A stretch of 64,000 nucleotides of DNA from Dioscorea cayenensis subsp. rotundata (GCF_009730915.1 NC_052489.1:806001-870000), one strand, 5' to 3'; counted from the first letter of the stretch, positions 1-10,891 are shown. Numbers and translations: made by a program. The notes: a model not told the origin generated them from the letters alone.

Positions 1-182
1 TGATGTGTTAAAAAATAAAGCAAAAAAAAAATCTAAAAATAAAAAATTTTAAAAAAATTTTCAATTAAGGCAGACAACCTTCCAAGACAACACATCACAG
101 CCGTACAGAAATCAATCATCGTACGGTTGTCAATTTTCCGGAATCTTTCAAAGATACTCTGTCTTACCGAGTTTGAGACCGA

Positions 183-795
183 CACGTGTCTCTCGTCTCG
201 TCGTTGCTAACTCGACCCTGACGATTGACACGTGGCAATCGCTGCCGTCTTTTCCCGGAAGAAGTCCACATCCAAAGTTGCCCACGTGTACGAAGGTGAT
301 CCACTTGCTATCACGTCCCGACAACATCAATGACGTCAGCAACAGCCTCAATCATCCCGATATCGACACGTAGCACATCCCCCGTCCATGTGGGCCCACG
401 TCCATATTATGTGGGGCCGGGGAAGGTGGTGAGTGTCTTCCTGTGGGCCCCATTCATGGCCTTAGTCAAAAGATCATTTTACTATTTAAATTATAAAATA
501 AATTATTTATAATTTACGAAAAATAAACGCCTGATTTTAGAAACAAAAAATTAGGAAAATAAAGAAATTCCATAAAGCGAAAATAATTCCTCTGGTCGAC
601 ACGTGTCAAACGCACTACTGTTGTTCCGACACGAAGCCGACCATTTTCCCGACCGCCACGTGTCAAAGCACGCATGATGGACACGTGTCCACAGACAGTC
701 CCTAGAGTTGCTCTGGATCCGAGGCCTTGACGCCGCTTGCTCCTCTGGTAAAAACGCGCCACGTGTCCTTTAACTGCTCTGGTAGCCGACACGTG
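183..795. promoter_or_regulatory. Dense ABRE/G-box array upstream of the AFP gene
   Basis: Eight perfect CACGTG palindromes start at 183, 229, 283, 600, 657, 682, 760 and 790. Most sit in the fuller context GACACGTGTC or GCCACGTGTC. A perfect TGACGTCA bZIP site lies at 331-338 and further ACGT cores at 368 and 398. The site at 760 is preceded by ACGCGCC, resembling a CE3-type coupling element. ACGT-core elements next to coupling elements are the classic binding sites of ABF/ABI5 bZIP factors in abscisic-acid responsive promoters. The two clusters (183-400 and 600-795) are separated by AT-rich DNA. The nearest downstream start codon is the AFP gene at 1069, so the natural reading is ABA feedback control. 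A gene beyond the left edge, divergently transcribed, could share the sites. Confidence 0.8.
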
Positions 796-1068
796 TCCAT
801 TCCATGAAAACAAGTAGGGGTATTTTAGTCATTTAAGTGGGGCGTACCCTCTTATCTCTCCGTCACCATCTTCTCCGCGCCGCTCCGGGCGTCCTTCTCG
901 GACTTCGGATCATTCGTCTCGATCCGATAACCCGTTAAGCCCTTATCTATCTCCATGGATCGGGTTCTCTTCTTCTCGTTGTTCCTTTTCTCTCTAACTC
1001 TTTAGACCATCACAAAGATCGAAGCTTTTCGATAAAGATCGAAGCTTTTGGTTGTTTTGATCCTGGTA

Positions 1069-2545
1069 ATGGCGGCAGAGGCAGTGGAGGAGGAGATGAA
1101 GAGGTTCTCAGGGAGAACACATGGATATTCTCGTGACCTCTTGCAGAGATTAGGGAGCACGAGTTGCTATGAAGAGAAGGAGGAGTTTGTGAGGAGGGAT
1201 TCGGATGAGATTGAACTCAGTTTAGGGCTTTCTCTGGGTGGGTGTTTCGGTGAAGAGAGGAAGGAGAAGGGGGGGCTGGTGAGATCTTCGTCGATTGCGT
1301 CGATGTCGATGATGGGGAGGGAGTTGGAGTTCACGGTGGTGAAGGGGATTGCTAGGGCGAGCTCGTTGCCGGCGGAGACGGAGGAGGAGCTGAGGAAGAG
1401 GAAGGAGATTCAGAGCTTGAAGAGGCTAGAGGCGAAGAGAAAGAGGTTGGAGAGGATGACCTCGAGATCGATGGTGGGGGTGGGGAGGGATAGGTCGGAG
1501 GAGAGTGTAGACGAGGAGTTGGAGAGATCTGGTGTGGAGCTCGGCGGCAACCTGCCGACGGCGTTGACAAGGTGGCCAGCGAACGGCGCCGGCGGGTTAG
1601 GGCCGGTGTCGCAGAGATCTATTGGGTCACAGGGGAGTTGCTCCTCCGTCGTCTCCGAGTTGGACACCACGGCGATGCAAGGTACCTCACTCTTCACTTC
1701 TTTTTTGGATTGATGAAAAAAACAGTTCAAAAAAAGGAAAAAGTTGAAATCTTTTTTAGTTTAAAGGAGGATTTACTGTTTTGTTTGATATTATTTACTT
1801 AGAATTGCAAGATGGAATGCAAGATATGTGAAAATAGTGATCTTACAACTCCATAACAAAATTCAATCTTTGTATTTTTGAAAGTGAGTATTGCTTGTGA
1901 TGTACATGAACACATATAATTTACTTGTTAATGGAATTGAAGATTTAAAGTGAGAAGGAGAACTTCTGTTGAAGTTTGGATATAATTCAATCTTTTCACA
2001 TTGCCAGATGTTTATCTAGTAAAGTGTTGGACATTAAGCATAGTTTCAAGGGACCACATTATCCATTCTGTGTCAACTTATTATATGTCGCACTTCATTG
2101 TCTTGAACTTGGAAATGCAAATGATGTATGTTACTATTCAGGTCTGAATTCAAGGTGTGCTCACAGCATTAAGCCAATGCCGGATGGTACGAATCGCAAG
2201 ACAGGCACCGTCCCTGCCACGGTCGGAGGAAAACGGATCAACTGCAATAGAGAAGGAGATGATCCAATGCGGAGAAATGTAAGAACTCGAAATGGATTGA
2301 GTGAGATGGAGAAGAGCATGATGCAGGAAATGCCGTGTGTGTCGACCAGAGGAGATGGTCCTGATGGAAGAAGGATCGAAGGCTTCCTTTACAAGTATCG
2401 GAAAGGCGAAGATGTAAGAATTGTGTGTATCTGTCATGGTAGATTTTTGACACCGGCTGAGTTCGTTAAGCACGCCGGAGGTGGCGATGTTGCTCACCCT
2501 CTTCGACATATTGTTGTTAGTCAATTTCCATCTGTCTTCTTGTGA
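1069..2545 (+). CDS. AFP: Ninja-family / ABI five-binding protein (AFP), two exons
   Basis: Exons 1069-1681 and 2142-2545 join in phase (GT at 1682, AG at 2140-2141) to give about 338 residues. The start at 1069 is the first true ATG of the frame. Near residues 48-58 is an EAR-type repression motif ([10 protein letters not shown]), which in this family recruits TOPLESS. Residues about 110-135 are a basic stretch ([14 protein letters not shown]), a likely nuclear signal. The C-terminal domain (RIEGFLYKY through [12 protein letters not shown] to HPLRHIVV) is the Jas-like module that binds ABI5-type bZIP factors and JAZ proteins. AFPs are nuclear negative regulators of abscisic-acid signalling and are themselves ABA-induced. 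The G-box array just upstream fits that loop. No frame defects are seen. Family assignment is firm; which AFP paralogue is not. Confidence 0.95.
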
Positions 2546-3299
2546 TGTTTTCTGAAATCAATGAAGAGGAGGAAGATGAAGAGGCTTCTTTGTGTGTTTC
2601 TTGGCAAAGTAAAGTTCCTCTTTCTCTTCTTTCTTTCTAAATTTGTTAAGACTTTTTGTTCCCTTCTTTAGTTGATGAGCTTGCTAAGAAATTTAAGATC
2701 TTTTCATCAATGGTGGTATTTTGTATTTTGATTTCTAATGCTTGATTTTACACTCAATTCAACAATGAAGTTTCAAGATCATATGTTAACAAGAAACAGG
2801 GTTTATTCTAAAACAGAGGAAACATATATCCCGCCAACTTTGAATTCACTGTTAATTCAACTGTGAACTTTTATGATTTATGATTGAGTCATAAACCTGA
2901 TTTAATTTAAATTAAAAACCAAAATTTTCATTGTCATTCACAAACACAACACTCTCAAATTCAGTCAGCAAAGGATCATACAGAGAAATCCCCCACATAT
3001 TTTACTGTAGCAAAGAATTGATTTCTTAAATTTAATTCCATTGAATTCATGACAATATTTTCTAAAATCAATCAGGAAAAAAAAAAATTGATTTCCAGGT
3101 TTGATTTCACACTGAATTTAAAGAAGAAATCTTATGATATTAACTGAGTCAAGTTTACATATGTCATTCAAAACACAACAACTCCTTGAATGCATGGAAT
3201 TGAATTCTCAAGTTTGATTTCACTCTCAATTCAACAAACAACTTCTTTGATCATCATCCAATAACAAACAAGGTTCACTCTATGAACAAAATATGATCT
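2546..3299. other. Convergent intergenic region with degenerate repeats
   Basis: This lies between the 3' ends of the AFP gene and the small gene on the minus strand. From about 2740 to 3250 the phrase TTTGATTTCACACTGAATT and close variants (TGAATTCACTGTTAATTCAAC, TTGATTTCACTCTCAATTC) recur at irregular spacing around 2745, 2840, 3030, 3100 and 3205, often followed by similar text about CATTCAAAACACAAC. This looks like an old, degenerate tandem duplication of 3'-flanking sequence. No gene is seen. Confidence 0.4.
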
Positions 3300-3648
3300 T
3301 TAAGGTTTGAGAGCTGACACCATGGATGTCTTGATCCCATGGGATGATCCAAGTCCCTTTTTCTGGTTTCTAACAAGAAGACCTTTTGAGACAGGGGAGA
3401 TGATCATATCAGTGGGACTCATGTACCTACAACTCCATTGATTTCATAAAAACAAAACACAAAATCAATAAATAAATCCACTGATTATTAAAACATAAAA
3501 TGAAAAAACAGAAATTCACAAACCTTTCAGGGAATTCTGATTGCTTGGGAACTTGAAGATGAACAGGTGTGATGCTCTTTATCTGTTTGGGATTTGGATT
3601 CATTGGTGGGGTTTGTTTAGCCATTGATGGAGAGTGTTCTTCAGCCAT
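3300..3648 (-). CDS. Small unrecognised plant protein (83 aa), two exons
   Basis: Exon 1 is 3648-3524 and exon 2 is 3426-3300 on the minus strand. The donor AAAG|GT and acceptor GTAG| join in phase 2 to give 83 residues. The first exon encodes MAEEHSPSMAKQTPPMNPNP and a Pro/Lys-rich stretch. The second opens with YMSPTDMIISPVSKGLLVRN, then a short basic tail ending SALKP. I recognise this style of short plant protein with an SPTD...SPVSKGL motif as commonly annotated 'expressed protein', but I cannot assign a function. The SP and TP sites could be targets of proline-directed kinases, which is inference. There is no signal peptide or membrane segment. Precise exon joining and an in-frame ending make it a real gene rather than a chance ORF. 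Confidence 0.7.
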
Positions 3649-4348
3649 TGGCGTGCAGAGATGTAAGCAAAAGAGATTTTGGTTTGAATGAAGAGTATGT
3701 GTGTGTTTATTGTGGGGAATATAAAGGAAAAAAAAAAGAAAAAGGTTGTGATATCATATGTGACCGTTGGTTTCCGAGAACCAACGGTCAATTTTTCTGC
3801 ATCCAACGGCTAACATGGGCTTGTTAAAATTGATGAAACTATATTTTGAATTTTTATGGTTTTTTATTTTTTTATTTTATAAATATAAACCAGCATTGTT
3901 TTATTATTTCACCTCGCGAAAAAAATGTAGATAAGCTACTACCATTTCATATATTCATTAAATACTCAACAATATTTTAGGAAGTAGTCAAACTTTTAAT
4001 TTACCGTATGGAAAATAAATTCATTACCATTCGTCCATTGCCTTTGTCATTGAAATGGTTAAACTAAAGGCATGTTTGTTAAATGGGTTTTCGTTTTTTT
4101 CTAGTTAAAAATAAAAAAAATAACTGAAACTAAAGGACTCAATTAAAATAATCAAACATAGTTTCAAATATTTTTTAACTTTTTCGTAAACTAGCTCTTG
4201 TGAATTAACCCCGATAATAATTTTCAATAGGTGCTAGTATCTCATGTGTGGTTGTTACTTTGCCTTTCATTTTATTTATTTTATCAGCTCCAAGAATTTG
4301 TCTTAAAAAAAAAATAAAAAATTTTGTGACCATGTTCATCTCAAAAGA
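3649..4348. other. AT-rich intergenic DNA
   Basis: Upstream flank of the small minus-strand gene. Positions 3761-3810 hold the imperfect palindrome GACCGTTGGTTTCCGAGAACCAACGGTC, which could form a hairpin near the transcription start. The rest is AT-rich, with no coding signal or RNA gene that I can support. Confidence 0.4.
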
Positions 4349-4612
4349 AAAGGTATAATACCCTAGTTGATCCCTCTACTTTTCTCTCTCTTTCTTTTTA
4401 ATCCCTCTACTCAGAAATGCTCCTGACTAGTTCCTCTATTTTTGAAAATGTGTCCACTTAGTTAACAATGCTCCCAATCAGTCCCTCTACTTTTAAAAAT
4501 GTGAAGTGGGTACATTTTTAAAAATAGAGAGACTAGTTGAGAGCATTTCTGAGTAGAGGGACCAAAAGAGCATAGAGAAAAAAGTACAGAGACTATTTTG
4601 GTGATTACACCC
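4349..4612. mobile_element. Fold-back MITE-like element
   Basis: The left arm (from about 4351, GGTATAATACC then GATCCCTCTACTTTTCTC) reappears as the reverse complement of the right arm (ending GGTGATTACACCC at 4612). Both arms share the sub-phrases CCCTCTACTCAGAAATGCTC, ACTAGT(C/T)CCTCTATTTTT and AAAATGTR. The arms are roughly 110 bp each with a short central loop, so the whole element can fold into one long hairpin. It has no coding capacity. Such non-autonomous inverted-repeat elements are common near plant genes. Flanking A-rich DNA prevents a clear target-site duplication call. Confidence 0.7.
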
Positions 4613-4765
4613 AAAGGAAAAACACAACTCAAACAAATCAATTTATCAGGTATGCTTACTCGCGGGTGTTCGGAAAGTTTGGATCTCAACGTGTACCAAC
4701 GAGAGAAAAACAACTTTTAAGTCTTTATAACCCAAACTTGGCCTTGTTGTTGAAGGTAAATAGAA

Positions 4766-6423
4766 TGGGGTGACATTGAGAAGAGGTTGGAAGTTCTGCA
4801 AGACAAGATTGTAGCTTGGGATTGTGATCCAGAGGAGGCTTCTGAGTATTTAAATGTTGTTGATGAAGTTAGACAATTTTCTGAAAGTTTAGAGAGCTTG
4901 CGTTCCGAAATCATGGGGGATGAGTATAATGAACTTGTACACCGAGCTCATAGCATTCTTCAAATGGCCATGGCAAGGCTTGAGAAGGAGTTTGTCCATC
5001 TTCTTGTTCTATATCAGCAAACTTTGGATCCTGATCACATGTCTAGATTCCATTCCACAGAGGACTATTCTATGGGTGATTTGAGCTCGTGCAGCTCTTT
5101 TGAGGTACACCCTATTGTTGGCAGGATGCATAGTGAGAGTAGTATTGAAATGGATGAGTTTGTGATTGATTTGATTCATCCTAGCTCTGTATCTGATCTT
5201 AAGTGTGTTGCAGAAATGATGCTAAAGTCCAACTATGATAAGGAATGTTGCAAGGCTTACATCAGTGTTAGAAAAGAAGCATTGTATAAGTCCTTTTCGG
5301 TTCTTTGTATGGAGAGATCGAGTACTGATATTCTACAGATGGATTCGGGTCTCTTCAATAGCATGATCAAGAGGTGGAACCAAGCCATCAAAGTTTTTAT
5401 ATGTGTGTGTCTTACTAACGAAAGAAGCCTCTGTGACCTCATCCTTGGAGGCTACTCCCCATCAGCAAGGAATTCTTGTTTTGTGGAAATTACAAAAGAC
5501 ATAATCTTGAAAATGCTGAACTTTTATGGTGCAGTATCAACTGGAAGTCCAAAGCCCGAGAAGTTGTTCCGGATGCTTGATATGTATGAGGGCTTGTACA
5601 ATCTTATTCCAGAGCTTGGTTCTTGTGTCTTAACTGAATGTTGAGACGTTTTGTTAACATTGGGTGAATTTATAAGGCTGATTTTGATGGAGTTCAAGAA
5701 TGACATTAGAAGCAACAAACCAACTAATGTGGTTGCAGGAGGCGGAATCCACCCTTTGACAAAGTACGTGATGAATTATATTAAGGCCCTCATAGATTAT
5801 GCTGAGACCCTCGATGTACTTCTTCAGGACCTATATGTCAATGACTTGAGTCAGGAATCAAGAGCAATAGTGGGTTCTTTCCAGAATTCTACTCCAGTGA
5901 TTTGTTATCTCCTATCAATCACATCTATTTTTGAGTCCAACCTTGAAGGCAGGTCAATGCTATACAAGGATGATGCGTTGCGACACATATTCTTAATGAA
6001 TAACAAATTTTTCATGGTTCAAATGGTGAAGGATTCAGAACTTCATTAAGTTCCTTGGAGATGAATGGATCAAGAAGTACAGTGCTGTTGTCAATAAGAA
6101 ATACAATGATTTGGTGTACGAGTAGGAAGACTGTTCTTTATGAGAGCATCAAAAAGTTCAACCTTGTCTTCGAAGAAATTTACAAGAGCCAGACAGCTTG
6201 GGTGATACCAAGTGTTCAGCTTCGTGTGGAGCTGAGGATCTCGTTATCCCTTAATGTGCTACAATACTATCGAGGACTCGTGCGTTTTTCCCGCTATCTG
6301 GACAATGTGAGACAAAAGGACAAATACATCAAGTATTCCCCAGAAGATTTGGAGGAATTCCTGCAAGATCTCTTCGAGGGATGTCCGAAATCACTGCGTT
6401 CCCTTGGGAGGAAAAAAAATTGA
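4766..6423 (+). pseudogene. Broken, 5'-truncated EXO70B copy
   Basis: Translation matches the intact EXO70B at 8972-10891 across nearly its whole length, beginning with the counterpart of IEKRLDVLQEKIVAWD. The first ~60 codons and any leader are missing. There is an in-frame stop at 5642-5644 where the paralogue has Gln (TGTCAG became TGTTGA). The same frame then continues to a +1 shift near 6045 (CTTCATTAAG against CTTCAAAAG). After about 6060 a block of the paralogue is deleted, and the last ~100 codons, from KTVLYESIKKFNLVFEEIYK, are readable in another frame. A 9-residue stretch (SDQSMIWDR) is also absent. The intact gene is itself intronless in its coding region, so lack of introns does not prove retrocopying. 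Proximity (about 4.4 kb) favours tandem duplication. Confidence 0.9.
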
Positions 6424-8259
6424 AGGCAGCCTATGGTTCAATATCAATTTTCCCCATATTTGCTTTATCATCTTATAGATTAAGCAGTTAATGTGCAAGA
6501 TTCTGAACATGAATTATACTAGATCAAATACATTTGAGCTAGCATTTCAAGATACAATTACTGCTTCATTTTTGTTCTTCCTGTCAAAAAATTGTGCAGC
6601 AGTAAAATGTGTGTTGATGGCTTGTGGCAAATAAATGTTCTATCCTTGCAGATAGTTATGCTTAAATTATACGTCAGAATTTTTTTTTTTTTAAAAAAAG
6701 AGCGACAATCACTTGTCTCTATGGCACATGAGTTTTTGCTGCGAATTCCTTTATAACAAGAATTTGAACCCTCATCACTCTACACTTGCATCATATTGAT
6801 TTCAGAAAAAGAGAGAGAATTTTGTTTGTCAATAATCCTATTCTCACCATTTAATCAAAGGCAAGAGCAAAACTTTATTTCCTGTCGAATTTGTTTTGCC
6901 TGGGTCCAACTCTGAACTCATTGATTGATTGAGACTTGAGAGTATTTTCTATAGCTTGATATGAGCTGAACAACTTCAGTTTCTTATTTTTATCAACTTT
7001 GCATGACTTGAATCCAAATATGCATTGGATTTGTGTTTAACAGCATAGTGCAATTCAATTGGTATTCCTTCGATCTCTACAAAATAATATATTATTTCTG
7101 AATAGATCTATTATTAATCTTGTTACAAGTTTGGCTAAAATTCAGATTTTTCTTTAACATATGCATATACAGTTATGGCTGTGCGAATGGGTAGTGAATT
7201 TACACTCTCATCTGGTGACACCGAGTTTGGATTGCAAAGCCTGAATCCACAAGCGGGAATTTGTTACCATCATTGCTTTTATTATCACGAGTTAAGGATG
7301 ACTTGAATTTAAATCTTTTAAATCTTCACATCAACACTTACATAATAAAGTCAATATCACTAGATTATGAATATTTTAACAAATCTAACTATTTTGTTTA
7401 TTGATGTCATGAACAATGTTCAACGTGCGCTCAGTCAAAAGTTGAATCATCTCCAATTTCTTGTTTTTATATGGTATTGCATAAAGTTACATAAAACATG
7501 ATGATTATATCAGTGAACTGCCATACCATTTCTGTTTAGCATTTGTTTATTCCTTTTAATTGAAATTTAAAAGCTAAAATTTGGTCCCGGTTTAAGGATT
7601 TAAAAGATGGATCACAGTTCAATGAAAAATATATTTTTTGTATGAAAAATTTTAAAATTACTAGAGGTTAAACAATCACAAATTTACGAATTAATTCTTT
7701 ACTATTTTTTTTTGTTTGACTAATTTATACAGCTCGGATAGTCAAAATTTAGGAACCAAACAACCTTATATTTTTACAAAAAGAAAATCTATTACAAAAT
7801 GAAAAAAAAAAAATTTCAGGTGCTTTTCTAAAAAAATTGTTCATCATTTAAAATAATTTCAAGAATTCCATGGTGGTAAAGCCAAAAAATTTCCCAATCA
7901 CTATTCCAGTCAAAAAGTCAATGTCTCACGAGCAGCCAAGCGCGACCACTTCTCCCAATCCAGTGAAATGACTGAAACACCCCTAAATCACAATCGTCTA
8001 TTCAAATCCAACGGCCAGGATCATCTCCGCTATCAATGCACCCGTGCTAACGCCAACTACTCTATTAACGACGTTAGTTGGAGATCATTAATCTCGTCCA
8101 TCGGACGGTCAGGATTCGCCGCTGACTGATCACCGTTTCCCAACAAACTTGTAATTATGAGCAATTATGGGGTTATAATGGTCATTATGTCCGTTAAAGG
8201 TCAATTGAAAATGGGGAGGGGCGAAGGTTCCCACCTGCTTCACAGTTCTTCAGAGTGAT
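6424..8259. other. Intergenic region between the EXO70 pseudogene and EXO70B
   Basis: Mostly AT-rich non-coding DNA containing one SINE-like copy (6680-6800). The last 400 bases, the presumed EXO70B promoter, are richer in GC and hold GTCAA/TTGAC cores at about 7908-7921 (two in 14 bases) and 8199. These match the W-box core bound by WRKY factors, which would suit an immunity-linked EXO70B, but such short cores occur often by chance. Confidence 0.4.
6680..6800 (-). mobile_element. SINE-like copy 1
   Basis: On the minus strand it reads AGAGTGATGAGGGTTCAAATTC (a tRNA B-box-like GGTTCAAAT), later CATGTGCCATAGAGACAAG, and ends in a T-rich tail. It aligns along most of its length with the plus-strand copy at 50760-50890. 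A tRNA-like promoter box plus a shared 3' body and T-rich end at unlinked sites is the pattern expected of a plant SINE. The 5' end is not clear. Confidence 0.5.
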
Positions 8260-8267
8260 CTCCCAAA

Positions 8268-8583
8268 TTTGATAGCAATTTGAAGAGAAACACTATGATT
8301 TCTGCGCAATTTCATCTTCAATGATGATTTATGAGGAAAAGCTTCGATCTTGTAAGCTATTTTTAGGGTTTTCTTTTGAAGATTTTTATTGTTATTACTG
8401 AGTTTTATTTTACTTTTTGGAAAATTTTGATAGCGATTTGATGAGAAACACTTTGATTTCGTCGCAATTTTATCTTGAATGATGATTTCTGTGGAAAAGC
8501 TTCCACCTTGTAAGCTGTTTTTAGGGAATTCTTTTGAGATTTTTGGTTGTTATTACTGAATTTTATTCTACGTTTAGAAAAGG
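8268..8583 (+). repeat. 158-bp tandem duplication in the EXO70B leader
   Basis: Two adjacent units, starting at about 8268 and 8426 (offset 158 bp), share TTTGATAGCRATTTGA, GAGAAACACT, TGATTTC, AATGATGATTT, GGAAAAGCTTC, CTTGTAAGCT and TTTTTAGGG in the same order. Each unit carries the phrase CTTGTAAGCT, a good candidate 5' splice site for a leader intron ending near TTTGCAG at 8708. If so, the donor and its upstream exon have been duplicated, offering alternative leader splicing. Confidence 0.75.
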
Positions 8584-8971
8584 TCTCCTTTTCTGGTGAT
8601 TTCGTTGTTTGTGGCGAATTTGTGTGATAGATTTGTTGATTGGAGTTCATTTGTCATTTTTTTTCCATTTTTTGGGGAGTTTTTGTATTTTTCCATATTG
8701 ATTTGCAGGGGTAGAGACCTCTCAAGGATTAAATCTCTTGATTCCACTTCCAATCTTTTATTGGTAGCAAGATTGGAACAAATACCTGATTTTATTTTAC
8801 TTTGTTCTTTAAGATTTGTGTCTCTGATCCTCTTTTTATGAAGGTTGAGCATTAGGTGTTTGTGAAAATTCTCCTGTTATTGTGTTGAAACTTCTTGTGT
8901 CTCTTAGAAATAAGGTCCCTTGTTTTTTTATTGTTGTTGTTGTTGTCGTCATCGTGGTTGTGGGTTGGAGA

Positions 8972-10891
8972 ATGACAGGCTCATTGACCATGATGGATTC
9001 AATGGCCAAAGTTGTTACTGATGAAGCATTCTTGCAGAAAGCTGAGTACCTTTCTGATGAAATGATGATGATCATCTCTGATCTGGAGACTCACTGTTCC
9101 AACTTGAGCCTTGCTGAAGATAAAGGAATCGGTGTCATTGAGAAGAGGTTGGATGTTCTGCAGGAAAAGATTGTGGCTTGGGACTCTGATCAGTCCATGA
9201 TATGGGACCGTGATCCAGAGGAGGCTTCCGAGTATTTAACTGTTGTCGATGAAGTTAGACAAGTTGTTGAGAGTCTTGGGAGCTTGCATGCCAAAGTCAG
9301 GGATGACGACTGTAATGAGCTTGTACGCCGAGCTCATAGCAGTCTTCAAATGGCCATGGCGAGGCTTGAGGAGGAGTTTGTCCACCTTCTTGTTCAGTAT
9401 CAGCAACCTGTGGAGCCTGATCACGTGTCTTTTCGTTCCACGGAAGATGATCCAGTGGATGATTTGTCATGCAGTTCATTTGATGAGGAGCCGATTGTTG
9501 GCAAGATCCGGAGTGAGATCAGTCTTCATTCAGAGGAATTTGTGATTGATTTGGTCCATCCCACTGCTGTATTTGACCTTAAGTGCATCGCCAGGATGAT
9601 GCTGATGTCTGGCTATGATAAGGAGTGTTGCCAAGCATACATCAATGTTAGAAAAGAAGCATTGGATGAGTGCCTTTTGTTTCTTCGTATTGAGAAATGG
9701 AGCATTGAAGAAGTTCTACAGATGGATTGGAGTCTCTTAAATAGCAAGATCAAGAGGTGGAACCGAGCCATGAAAGTTTTCATTCGTGTGTATCTTAACA
9801 GTGAAAGACGTCTCTGTGACCTTGTTCTTGGAGATCACTCCTTGTCTGGGAGGGATTCTTGTTTTGTTGAAACCACAAAAGGCTCAATCTTCCAGATGCT
9901 GAATTTCGGTGAAGCAGTATCAATAGGAAGTCCAAAGCCTGAAAAGCTATTCCGGATACTCGACATGTATGAGGGCTTGTCTCATCTTATTCCGGATGTA
10001 GAGTCTTTATTCTCAGAAGAACTTGGTTCTTCCATCTTGACTGAATGTCAGGAGGTTTTGTCAAGATTGGGTGAATGTATAAGGCTGATTTTGACCGAGT
10101 TCAAGAATGCCATTCGAAGCAACACATCAACTAATGCATTTGCTGGAGGTGGAATCCATCCTCTCACAAAGTATGTGATGAATTACATCAAGGCCCTCGC
10201 AGATTATAGTGAGACCCTTGATTTACTTCTTGAGGATCAAGATGACAATGACTTGAGTGAGTCGTCAAAAGCAATATTGGGTTCTCTTGAGAAATCAACT
10301 CCAGTGGTTCATTATCTCCTATCAATCACATCTATTGTTGAATCCAACCTTGAAGGCAGATCAATGTTATACAGGGATGGTGCATTGCAACACATATTCT
10401 TGATGAATAACATATTTTACATGGTTCAAAAGGTGAAGGATTCCGAACTTCAAAAGTTCCTTGGAGAAGAATGGATCAAGGAGCACAGTAAGACATACAG
10501 GCACCATTCCATTAGTTATGAGAGGACTTCATGGAATCCAGTGCTGTTGTTCTTGAAGGATGAAGGGATCTGCAATCCAGGTTCGAACTCACCTTCGAAG
10601 ACTGTTCTTAAGGAGAGGTTCAAAAACTTCAACCTCGTCTTCGAAGAAGTGTACAAGAGCCAGACATCATGGGTGATTCCAAATTCCCAGCTTCGTGTTG
10701 AATTGAGGATCTCGATATCTCTTAAAGTGCTACAAGCCTATCGAACATTCATGGGGAGGTATTCCAGCCATCTGGACAGTGTGAGACAAAAGGACAAATA
10801 CATCAAGTACTCCCCAGATGATTTGGAGGAATTCCTGCTCGATCTCTTCGAGGGCTCTGCGAAATCACTGCATTCCTTTCGGAGGAGGTAA
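8972..10891 (+). CDS. EXO70B: Exocyst subunit EXO70, B clade
   Basis: An uninterrupted 639-codon frame from ATG 8972. A shorter form would begin at MMDSMAKVV (ATG 8990) if the AG at 8977 is a leader splice acceptor. EXO70 is the exocyst subunit that binds phosphoinositides and small GTPases to tether secretory vesicles at the plasma membrane. Plant B-clade members also serve autophagy and immunity. Family features visible are the N-terminal helical region, the linker IMAWD-like segment (LQEKIVAWDSDQSMIWD), an acidic stretch near residue 165, the C-domain opening VIDLVHPTAVFDLKCIARMM and GYDKECCQAYINVRKEALDE, and the end KYIKYSPDDLEEFLLDLFEG. Length matches known EXO70B proteins (about 620-650). 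The intronless coding region is typical of the clade. A broken copy lies 4.4 kb upstream. Confidence 0.93.
   Translation: MTGSLTMMDSMAKVVTDEAFLQKAEYLSDEMMMIISDLETHCSNLSLAEDKGIGVIEKRLDVLQEKIVAWDSDQSMIWDRDPEEASEYLTVVDEVRQVVESLGSLHAKVRDDDCNELVRRAHSSLQMAMARLEEEFVHLLVQYQQPVEPDHVSFRSTEDDPVDDLSCSSFDEEPIVGKIRSEISLHSEEFVIDLVHPTAVFDLKCIARMMLMSGYDKECCQAYINVRKEALDECLLFLRIEKWSIEEVLQMDWSLLNSKIKRWNRAMKVFIRVYLNSERRLCDLVLGDHSLSGRDSCFVETTKGSIFQMLNFGEAVSIGSPKPEKLFRILDMYEGLSHLIPDVESLFSEELGSSILTECQEVLSRLGECIRLILTEFKNAIRSNTSTNAFAGGGIHPLTKYVMNYIKALADYSETLDLLLEDQDDNDLSESSKAILGSLEKSTPVVHYLLSITSIVESNLEGRSMLYRDGALQHIFLMNNIFYMVQKVKDSELQKFLGEEWIKEHSKTYRHHSISYERTSWNPVLLFLKDEGICNPGSNSPSKTVLKERFKNFNLVFEEVYKSQTSWVIPNSQLRVELRISISLKVLQAYRTFMGRYSSHLDSVRQKDKYIKYSPDDLEEFLLDLFEGSAKSLHSFRRR

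Noticed and set aside
1352-1730. Minus-strand frames opposite AFP exon 1
   Set aside because: Ser/Pro-rich shadows of the coding strand.
4766-6423. Reading the EXO70 pseudogene as a processed (reverse-transcribed) copy
   Set aside because: The parent coding region has no introns, there is no poly(A) tract at the 3' end, and it lies next to the parent.
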